Shown one piece after another: positions 38,123 through 44,651 of a stretch of DNA of 44,651 nt (positions are counted from its first letter, which is position 1; every line of letters begins with the position of its first letter). Position numbers and translations under genes: made by a program. The stretch comes from JBGTBQ01 sp041749275 (GTDB lineage Bacteria > Acidobacteriota > Blastocatellia > Pyrinomonadales > Pyrinomonadaceae), in contig JBGTBQ010000297.1 in the NCBI GenBank assembly GCA_041749275.1, positions 1-44,651 on the forward strand. The letters run 5' to 3'. Under the pieces are notes generated by a model. The model worked only from the letters and a program-made list of their open reading frames with translations. It searched no databases and was not told the DNA's origin.

Positions 38123-40969
38123 ATGTTCAGAACGTGCGTCGCCCGAACGTCGGAGATGTTTGTGAGAGTGCCGAAAAAAATCCTACCGCTATGCCTCGTG
38201 CTCGCCCTGTTCGCGCAGTCAAGTCCGCTCGTCTTTGTCGCCCGTGGGCAAAGTGACACGCGGCGTCAACTCACGGAGGTGATTCCCGGCAGGCGCGAAA
38301 CGAGCGCCCGCGCCGCGCGCATGAACTTCGTCGAGCTGGCGCGACAGGAAGCGCTCAACCCCGACGACGCTTACGCCGTGCCGCGCGCCATCCCCGCGCC
38401 GAAGCCCGCGCCGGAAGAGTTGCCCGGCCCGGAGGTCGCTGAATTCCCGCCGGCCTCGCGGCCCGAAGACTTCCCGCAACCGCTCGGCCCCTCGCCCGCC
38501 GCGCAGGGTTTCCTCGCCACCGAGGACGGCGTCAACGACGGCTTCCGCAGCATCCCGCCCGACACGCATGGCGCGGTCGGTCCCAACCATCTCGTCGTCG
38601 CGCACAATGGTCGCATTCGCATCCAGAATAAAAACGGCGTCACCTTGAGCACCGTCGGTCTGCGGACTTTCTGGTCGCGTCTCTTCCCCGGCAAGTCGCT
38701 CTCCGAGTTAGACGTGTTCGACCCGAAGATGCTCTACGATCCTTACGGCGGGCGTTTTATGATTACGACCTGCGCCGACCGCGACAAACCGGAATCGGCG
38801 GTGCTCGTCGGCGTCACGCAGACTTCCGACCCGACCGGCAACTGGTTCCTCTACAGCACCGACGCCGACAGCACCAACGCCGCTTGGGCCGACTTTCCGA
38901 GCATGGGCTTCAACAAAAACTGGATCGTCGTCCAGATGAACATGTTCAATGTCGGCGCGGGCACCTCCAACTCCGGCAAGCTCTTCGTCTTCGACAAGAC
39001 GCAGCTCTATGCCGGGCCGCAGAACATCAGCGTTACGACGATGTCGGTCACGACCGGCGGCTTCACGATGGTGCCCGCCACGACCTACGACCCGAACCTT
39101 GAGACGCTCTACCTCGTCCAGCGCTGGAATGGCAACAGCAGCGGCAACGGTTTCCTGCGCGTCAGCGCCATTAACAACGTGACGGGCACGCCGACGCTGG
39201 CGACCGGCCTCTCCTTTCCCATGGCGAGCGGGTTCACGTGGAACAACGACGGACAGGTCGGCACGGGCAGTCCTGACTTCGCGCCGCAGAAAGATTCGCC
39301 GCAGAAGATTCAAACCAACGACGACCGCATGCACGCGGTCGTCTACCGCAACGGTTCGCTCTGGTGCGCGCACAGCGTCTTCCTGCCCGCGTCGGGGCCG
39401 ACGCGCAGCACCGTCCAGTGGTGGGAACTCAACCCCGGCGTCACGGGCGGCGCCACAACCGCGCCGCGCCAACGCGGTCTCGTTGACCCATCGGGCACGG
39501 ACTGGTACGCCTTTCCCTCGATCAGCGTCAACAAGGACAACGACGTGCTGATCGGCTACTCGCGCTTCGGCCCGAACCAGTTCGCCAGCGCCAACTACTC
39601 TTTCCGCGCCGGCGCCGACCCCGCGAACTCTCTGCGCGACGACGCGGTGCTCAAGGCGGGCGAGGCGCATTACTACAAGACCTTCAGCGGGACGGAAAAT
39701 CGCTGGGGCGACTACAGCGCGACTACGGTTGACCCAGCGAACGACACAGACCTGTGGACGATTCAGGAGTACGCCGCGGCGCGCGCCAACTCCGGCGCCG
39801 CCGACAGCGACAGCCGCTGGGGGACTCGGTGGGGCAAGATCGCGCTCGCGCCCGCGGCGGATGCGGTCTCTTTCAACGCCGTGACGGCGACGGTGAATGA
39901 GACCGCCGGCAAGATTGAAGTAGCGGTCCGAAGGGTTGGTTCGGCAAACGCCGCGTGCCGCGTTGACTTTGCCACGAGCAACCTGACCGCGACCGACCTT
40001 AAAGACTTCAACGCGGCGCTCGGCACGCTCCGCTTCGCTCCGGGCGAGACGGAGAAGACCGTGACGGTCTTCATCACCGACGACCGCTTCGTCGAAGCGC
40101 CCGAAACTTTCCAACTCAATCTGAGCAATCCAGTCAACTGCTCAATCGGCGCCATCGCCGGGATGACGATCACCATCATCAGCGACGACACGATGAACGG
40201 CCCGAACCCCGTTGACTGGAGTTCGAGCTTCGACCCCGCGTTCTTCGTCCGCCAGCATTACGTTGACTTCCTTAACCGCGAGCCGGATTCCGCCGGTCTC
40301 GCCTTCTGGTCGGGCCAGATCATGGCCTGCGGCTCAGACCAGCAGTGCGCCGAACGCGCTCGCGTCAACGTCTCGGCGGCCTTCTACCTCTCGATTGAAT
40401 TTCAGGAGACCGGCTACCTCGTCTATCGCATGTACAAGGCCGCCTACGGCAACATCAACGGCGCCTCCGTGCCTGTCCGGATTCAGGAGTTCCTGCCCGA
40501 CGCGCGGCAGATCGGCGAGGGCGTGCAGGTCGGCATCGGCAACTGGGTGCAGCAACTCGAAGCGAACAAGAACATCTACGCCGCTGATTTCGCCGCGCGC
40601 CCGCGCTTCAACACGGCCTACCCGTCTGCGTTCAGTAACGCGCAGTTCGTGGAGACCTTGAATTCAAACACGAACGGGGCGCTCTCTCCGACGGAGCGCA
40701 ACAACCTCGTCAACGGTCTCAACTCCGGCGCGGAGACACGTGCGAGCGTGCTCCGGAAGGTCGCCGAAGACGCCGACTTCGCCGCCGCCGAGAAGAGCCG
40801 CGCCTTCGTGATGATGCAGTACATGGGCTATCTCCGGCGCGACCCGGACGAGGGCGGCTACCAGTTCTGGCTGGGTAAACTGAACCAGTTCAACGGCAAC
40901 TTCGAGTTGGCCGAGATGGTCAAGGCTTTTATCACCTCCATCGAATATAAAGAGCGTTTCGGTCCGTGA
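38123..40969 (+). CDS. Large secreted protein with Calx-beta and DUF4214 C-terminus
   Basis: 948 aa. The signal peptide is KKILPLCLVLALFAQSSPLVF. The N-terminal ~480 residues (NHLVVAHNGRIRIQNKNGVT, MLYDPYGGRFMITTCADRDK, WADFPSMGFNKNWIVVQMNM, YSATTVDPANDTDLWTIQEY) look like a beta-propeller-type exported domain with no catalytic motif recognised. About 582-690 is a Calx-beta domain (FATSNLTATDLKDFNAALG). About 706-948 is DUF4214 (FLNREPDSAGLAFW, EFQETGYLVYRMYKAAYG, NQFNGNFELAEMVKAF). ATG 38123 is preferred for its GTGGAG ribosome-binding site; starts at 38096 (TTG), 38108 and 38156 are in frame. The C-terminus is a paralogue of the metallopeptidase C-terminus upstream. Confidence 0.85.
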   Translation: MFRTCVARTSEMFVRVPKKILPLCLVLALFAQSSPLVFVARGQSDTRRQLTEVIPGRRETSARAARMNFVELARQEALNPDDAYAVPRAIPAPKPAPEELPGPEVAEFPPASRPEDFPQPLGPSPAAQGFLATEDGVNDGFRSIPPDTHGAVGPNHLVVAHNGRIRIQNKNGVTLSTVGLRTFWSRLFPGKSLSELDVFDPKMLYDPYGGRFMITTCADRDKPESAVLVGVTQTSDPTGNWFLYSTDADSTNAAWADFPSMGFNKNWIVVQMNMFNVGAGTSNSGKLFVFDKTQLYAGPQNISVTTMSVTTGGFTMVPATTYDPNLETLYLVQRWNGNSSGNGFLRVSAINNVTGTPTLATGLSFPMASGFTWNNDGQVGTGSPDFAPQKDSPQKIQTNDDRMHAVVYRNGSLWCAHSVFLPASGPTRSTVQWWELNPGVTGGATTAPRQRGLVDPSGTDWYAFPSISVNKDNDVLIGYSRFGPNQFASANYSFRAGADPANSLRDDAVLKAGEAHYYKTFSGTENRWGDYSATTVDPANDTDLWTIQEYAAARANSGAADSDSRWGTRWGKIALAPAADAVSFNAVTATVNETAGKIEVAVRRVGSANAACRVDFATSNLTATDLKDFNAALGTLRFAPGETEKTVTVFITDDRFVEAPETFQLNLSNPVNCSIGAIAGMTITIISDDTMNGPNPVDWSSSFDPAFFVRQHYVDFLNREPDSAGLAFWSGQIMACGSDQQCAERARVNVSAAFYLSIEFQETGYLVYRMYKAAYGNINGASVPVRIQEFLPDARQIGEGVQVGIGNWVQQLEANKNIYAADFAARPRFNTAYPSAFSNAQFVETLNSNTNGALSPTERNNLVNGLNSGAETRASVLRKVAEDADFAAAEKSRAFVMMQYMGYLRRDPDEGGYQFWLGKLNQFNGNFELAEMVKAFITSIEYKERFGP

Positions 40970-41402
40970 GGCAACGCTTTGCCGGTCGAGAAACGTCTTT
41001 GTGGCGGACGGTAATTTAAAGTTCGACGCGTCGGGTGGGAGCGCGAGGCGCGCAAACACCCTGCCGGCGTGGAGCCGCTCGCTAAACAGTCCAGCTTGCA
41101 CACGACGACATCGAGCGGGATGAGACCCTCGATGCGCGCACCGCTCTCGGCGGGCTGTCGCGTGCCCGGTGCGCCCGGCAAAAGCGGCATTTTCTTCAAT
41201 CAGCGATTTTCGTCAGCGCTCTAAAATGTGCGCTGGCTTGCGCTTGCGCGAGCCTTACGCTTAAAATGCCTTTTCTTTGACGCTACCGGCGCGTCCCTGA
41301 GCCGCTCCCCGGCTATGCGCGTACTCGATTGCCGCCCGCTTCTTGTCTCCGGTGGGCATTATTCGTCAACGGTTTAATATGCACCCGTTCGGAGGGTTTT
41401 TT
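40970..41402 (+). promoter_or_regulatory. Intergenic region with promoter candidate for the next secreted protein
   Basis: TTGCGC at 41238-41243, an 18-bp spacer and TAAAAT at 41262-41267 form a moderate promoter. The strong ribosome-binding site GGAGGG is at 41391-41396. No gene or terminator is recognised in the first 250 bp. Confidence 0.45.
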
Positions 41403-44132
41403 GTGAAGCAAGCTTTTCGTCTGTCGCGCCTCGGCGTGGCTGTCCTGTTGCTGGCGTTTGTGTTCGGCGCCTTCGTCTCATCATCTCGCGTCCCTTCGTC
41501 GCGGGCGCAGACTCCGGCGCTCTCGCCTACGCCGGACAGCCTGATCTTGCAGATTACTTCGTCCACCATCCCCTTCATTTCGACACCGACGCCGACTCCA
41601 TCGCCTACACCCACGCCCTCGCCCACCGCGACGCCCCTGCCTAATCCGCCCCTCAACCGCAACTCTTTCGCCACCAGCATCAGCGGCGACGGGCGGCTCG
41701 TAGTCATCGAGTCGGACGGCGATATTGCGACCGGGCGCACACCGCACATCCGCGACGCGAACGGGCAGATCATCACACGTGGGCGCAACAACGAGGACGG
41801 CAATCAGGAAATCTTCCTCTTCGACTACGCGCAACGCCGCATCTACCAGATCACGGACACACAGCACGCGCTCAAGGACGCCGCGCAGTCGCCCCTCTCC
41901 CCGTCGAACATTGACGTGATGGTCGTCAACCACTACGCCTTTATCACGCGCGACGGGAGCCGCCTCTACTTCTCCTCGAACGCCTACAGCGACGCGGCGC
42001 CGACCGTCACGCCGAAGAGCTTCAACGGCCAGAACCACGTCGCCGCGCTCAAGGCCGACGGCAACAGCGAAGTCTTTGTCTACCCCGTCCCCGCGCTTCC
42101 GCCGGTTGATCTGTCCGCCGGGAACGAGGTGCCGGAGACGAATCTGTCGAACAACACGCCGGTGCGCCTCACGAACACACCCACGTCCGCCCTGCCGCGT
42201 CCCGGTACGGCGGGAGCCGCGCCCTTCTTTGCCGATGACAACCGCGTGACCGACGCCACCGACGACGGCGCTCTTGTCGCTTTCGTCACGCAGGCCCGGA
42301 CGGGTCTAACCGGCGTGTCGAACGACGACCGGGACGCCATGAACAATCTGATTAGCGCGAACCCCGAAGTCGTCCTCGCCAGAGTGCAGCTTGCCGGCAG
42401 CCCGCCCGTTGCGACAACGACCTTCTCGCAGGTGACGAACACAAAAGACCTGCCCCCGACGGGGACGAACCCGCTCGGCACGCTCATTACAAACGACAAT
42501 CCATCTCTGTCCGGCGGCTTCGACGCGATGGGGAATCCGGCGCCGGTCACGCTGGCTTTCATCTCGAATGCAGACCTGAACTCGACCGAGGCGGACGCCG
42601 ACAAGCTCAACGGCGAAATCTATGTCGCCAAATTCAACGGTCTGACGCCCGATTTGTCACTGTGCACGGGCGCGGATGCCACCAAGCCCGCTTGCCCTGC
42701 CACAAGGACGCCGCCCGAACGTCGGCTCGGCGTCGAGGGTCGCAGCGTCAACGTCTTCAATCCCGGTCGCCGCGTCAGCCGCGACGGCAGATACGTGATC
42801 TTCGAATCGTCCGCCGTCTTCAATCGTGACGGGACGTTGAACGGCGAGTTGGCTTCAACCTACGGCTTCTACATCTACGACACCATGAACGCCGCGACCC
42901 GGTTCACGCAGGTCGCCAACCGCGTGCCCGACACGGAGGCTATTGACCTGCCGAACCGCTATCCGACCTTCACCCTCGACAGCACGCACGTCATCTGGCC
43001 CTCGACAATCAACCTCAAGGCGGACGGCACGGTCGCGGCCTCGGGGTCGAATGACGGATTGAACCCGAACCGGGGTACGCAGATTTTCGCCGCGCCCCTC
43101 TCGCAACTCATCCAGACGACCTCGGTCAATCAGGTGTCGCGTCTGACGAACCAGCCGTTCGCGGCCACTATCCAGCCGCTGCCGAGCAACACCTTCCGGC
43201 GCATCGCCTTTACCCTCTTCGGTCCGTTCCAGTTCGGAGAAGGGAACGCCGACGGCTTTTTCGAGGCGCTTTATCTTTTGGTGCCCTCGGCGACGAGCGA
43301 GACGCCCGCGCCCAGTCCCAGCCCCGCGACCACGCCCGCCGACGTTTCGTTCTTCACGGGCGCGAGCGACCGCCCCGTCGTCGCTGCCAGCCCCGTGCCG
43401 TCGCCTTCGCCGGCGGTGACGAGCCTCGCGCCGGGGATGCTCGGCATCGCGCGTTCCACGCTTCAACTCGCGCCCTCCGAGCGACAGATTGACCCTAATG
43501 CCGCGCACGAGGTGAACCGCAGGCCATCGCTCCCCGTCGAGTTGAACGGCGTCACGGTCTCAATCAACAACGCGGCGGTGGGCCTCTACTCGGTCGGCCC
43601 CGGCCAGATCAACTTCGTCGTCCCGCCGGCGCTGGTCGCCTCGGCCACGGCCTACGCGGTCGTCATCAACAACAACGGCGCTGTGATTCGCACGTCGCTG
43701 GTCATCTCGGCGGTGCAGCCCGACATCTTCACTTCGTCGAACGGCCCCGGCGGTCGCGCCGCCGTGCTCAACAGCACGAACAAATGCATCGCGTTCCCCG
43801 GCGAGCCATTCAACCTCACGACGACGAGGCCGACGAACAATAACTGCGCGGTGACTACGACCGAGACCGTGCCGACGCAGCTCCTCATCATGCTGACCGG
43901 CGTGCGTAATGCCACTGCCGCGCAGGTCACGGTTCGGATAGGCATGACCGACCTGACCGGCGCGGCCATCATCTCGGTCAGCCCATCGCTCACGCCGGGC
44001 TTCGACCAGATCGAGGTCAGGCTGCCCGACATGCCACCCGCTGATTTGGTTGGCGATTTGCCTATCATTGTCACCGTCTCCGGTGTCAGTAGCCGCCCGG
44101 CTGACACAGCGCCACGAATTACGATCAACTGA
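41403..44132 (+). CDS. Secreted beta-propeller-like protein with TIGR03437-type C-terminal domain
   Basis: 909 aa from a GTG start with GGAGGG 6 bp upstream (an ATG at 41379 is also in frame). Signal peptide LGVAVLLLAFVFGAFVSS. A Thr-Pro-Ser linker (STPTPTPSPTPTPSPTATPL) follows. The middle 550 residues contain repeated SISGDGRLVVIESDG, FITRDGSRLYFSSNA, RVSRDGRYVIFESSA blades, as in PD40/TolB-like propellers. A second Pro-Ser linker leads to residues ~705-909 (VELNGVTVSINNAAVGLYSV, GPGQINFVVPPAL), which match the TIGR03437 Ig-like domain common in Acidobacteriota. The function is unknown; it is probably surface or extracellular. Confidence 0.85.
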   Translation: MKQAFRLSRLGVAVLLLAFVFGAFVSSSRVPSSRAQTPALSPTPDSLILQITSSTIPFISTPTPTPSPTPTPSPTATPLPNPPLNRNSFATSISGDGRLVVIESDGDIATGRTPHIRDANGQIITRGRNNEDGNQEIFLFDYAQRRIYQITDTQHALKDAAQSPLSPSNIDVMVVNHYAFITRDGSRLYFSSNAYSDAAPTVTPKSFNGQNHVAALKADGNSEVFVYPVPALPPVDLSAGNEVPETNLSNNTPVRLTNTPTSALPRPGTAGAAPFFADDNRVTDATDDGALVAFVTQARTGLTGVSNDDRDAMNNLISANPEVVLARVQLAGSPPVATTTFSQVTNTKDLPPTGTNPLGTLITNDNPSLSGGFDAMGNPAPVTLAFISNADLNSTEADADKLNGEIYVAKFNGLTPDLSLCTGADATKPACPATRTPPERRLGVEGRSVNVFNPGRRVSRDGRYVIFESSAVFNRDGTLNGELASTYGFYIYDTMNAATRFTQVANRVPDTEAIDLPNRYPTFTLDSTHVIWPSTINLKADGTVAASGSNDGLNPNRGTQIFAAPLSQLIQTTSVNQVSRLTNQPFAATIQPLPSNTFRRIAFTLFGPFQFGEGNADGFFEALYLLVPSATSETPAPSPSPATTPADVSFFTGASDRPVVAASPVPSPSPAVTSLAPGMLGIARSTLQLAPSERQIDPNAAHEVNRRPSLPVELNGVTVSINNAAVGLYSVGPGQINFVVPPALVASATAYAVVINNNGAVIRTSLVISAVQPDIFTSSNGPGGRAAVLNSTNKCIAFPGEPFNLTTTRPTNNNCAVTTTETVPTQLLIMLTGVRNATAAQVTVRIGMTDLTGAAIISVSPSLTPGFDQIEVRLPDMPPADLVGDLPIIVTVSGVSSRPADTAPRITIN

Positions 44133-44135
44133 CGC

Positions 44136-44208
44136 GGTAGGCGGCAGGCGGCAGGCGGCAGGCGGCAGGCAGCGAAAAGCATTTTTATGCCGCCTGCCGC
44201 CTGCCACC
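44136..44208. repeat. Heptad inverted repeat F
   Basis: Left arm: GGTAGGC followed by four exact GGCAGGC units (44136-44170). Right arm: TGCCGCC, TGCCGCC, TGCCACC (44188-44208), complementary. The loop is about 17 nt. It sits between the stop at 44132 and the next start at 44219. Confidence 0.8.
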
Positions 44209-44218
44209 CGCGGCTTTT

Positions 44219-44651
44219 ATGCTCATCGGTCTCGACGCCATCCCTCTGACCGAACCGCTGACGGGCGTCGGCCACTACACGATGGAGCTTGCGCGCGCCC
44301 TCGCGTCGGTTGCGCCTTCGCATGAGTTCGAACTCGCCTACCCGTCCCGTTACCCACCGCTTAATTTATTCGGAGCAGACACGTCAACGCGCCTGTTCGC
44401 CAACTTGAAAGAGGCGCGCATCAGCGTCGGCGCCATCGGGCGGCGTTGGTGGTCGGTGGGGTTGCCACGCTACGTTAACCGGCGCGGGGTGCAGGTCTTC
44501 CACGGCACAAATTACGACGTGCCGCTGTGGGGCGGTTGCGCGACCGTGCTCACCGTGCACGACCTCTCGCTCTTCACGCACGCCGAGACGCACGAGCGGC
44601 GGCGCGTGTGGCGCGCGCGGCGGCGGCTCCCGCTGATGGCGCGCGCGGCGA
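44219..44651 (+). CDS. GT4-like glycosyltransferase, N-terminal part (runs off the window)
   Basis: 144 residues are visible with no stop before the end. It begins MLIGLDAIPLTEPLTGVGHY followed by TMELARALA, then VQVFHGTNYDVPLWGG and TVLTVHDLSLFTHAETH, the pattern of the N-terminal Rossmann domain of GT-B glycosyltransferases of family 4 (glycine-rich loop TGVGHY; HGTNY and TVHDL motifs). The sugar donor and acceptor are unknown. It probably starts a glycan or exopolysaccharide cluster lying beyond the window. Confidence 0.85.
   Translation, partial: MLIGLDAIPLTEPLTGVGHYTMELARALASVAPSHEFELAYPSRYPPLNLFGADTSTRLFANLKEARISVGAIGRRWWSVGLPRYVNRRGVQVFHGTNYDVPLWGGCATVLTVHDLSLFTHAETHERRRVWRARRRLPLMARAA

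Noticed and set aside
36276..40114. Long minus-strand frames opposite the secreted-protein genes (36276-37565 and 38708-40114)
   Set aside because: Antisense shadows with Arg/Val-rich low-complexity translation, opposite well-supported domains.
1..44651. CRISPR array, rRNA operon, integrase or complete insertion sequence
   Set aside because: I looked for regularly spaced repeats, rRNA-like sequence, and transposase or integrase motifs and saw none. The heptad repeats have no spacers.

Overview
This is a GC-rich, gene-dense chromosomal window from a Gram-negative bacterium. LptD shows an LPS-type outer membrane. Large secreted proteins end in Calx-beta plus DUF4214 modules or in a TIGR03437-like Ig domain, and these C-termini are typical of Acidobacteriota. 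My best guess is an acidobacterium, perhaps Blastocatellia; this is inference from gene content only.

Layout. 1-640: intergenic DNA with two adjacent fold-back (MITE-like) elements. 642-2953: peroxiredoxin and rhodanese, then a carboxymuconolactone decarboxylase (AhpD-like) gene interrupted by one in-frame TGA placed as CxxU, overlapped by a GNAT acetyltransferase. 2979-6257: a MocR regulator divergent from a flavin oxidase-fold protein across a palindromic operator, then a TetR regulator. 6281-6600: tRNA-Leu(UAA) split by a group I intron. 6721-15989: Fur-family regulator, [2Fe-2S] ferredoxin, universal stress protein, an isopropylmalate-dehydrogenase-family enzyme, a TPR-like membrane protein, cinA, plsY, gpsA, smpB and pepA. 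16442-20163: membrane J-domain protein, a small protein coupled to a HEAT-repeat protein, and a stand-alone ClpA/B-D2-like AAA+ ATPase.

20663-24663: a type II restriction-modification island (m5C methyltransferase, nuclease, controller protein with its C-box, and a vsr remnant) sits at the 3' end of the inositol-phosphate synthase gene. The last 292 bp of that gene are duplicated on the far side, and all 8 differences are synonymous. 24883-30260: a VWA protein, then a tightly coupled leftward operon DUF4912 / GH57 branching enzyme / glycerophosphodiesterase / AraC. 30698-34107: lptD followed by a MazF-type toxin-antitoxin pair, beyond which the last 27 bp of lptD recur, again changed only synonymously. 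This has the same geometry as the restriction island. 34392-44651: three large secreted proteins and the start of a GT4-like glycosyltransferase.

At several scales, short intergenic regions carry imperfect inverted repeats. Six of them have arms built from 7-bp units. The observations most worth following are the candidate selenoprotein, the tRNA intron, the two addiction modules flanked by synonymous 3'-end copies of a host gene, and the heptad hairpins.
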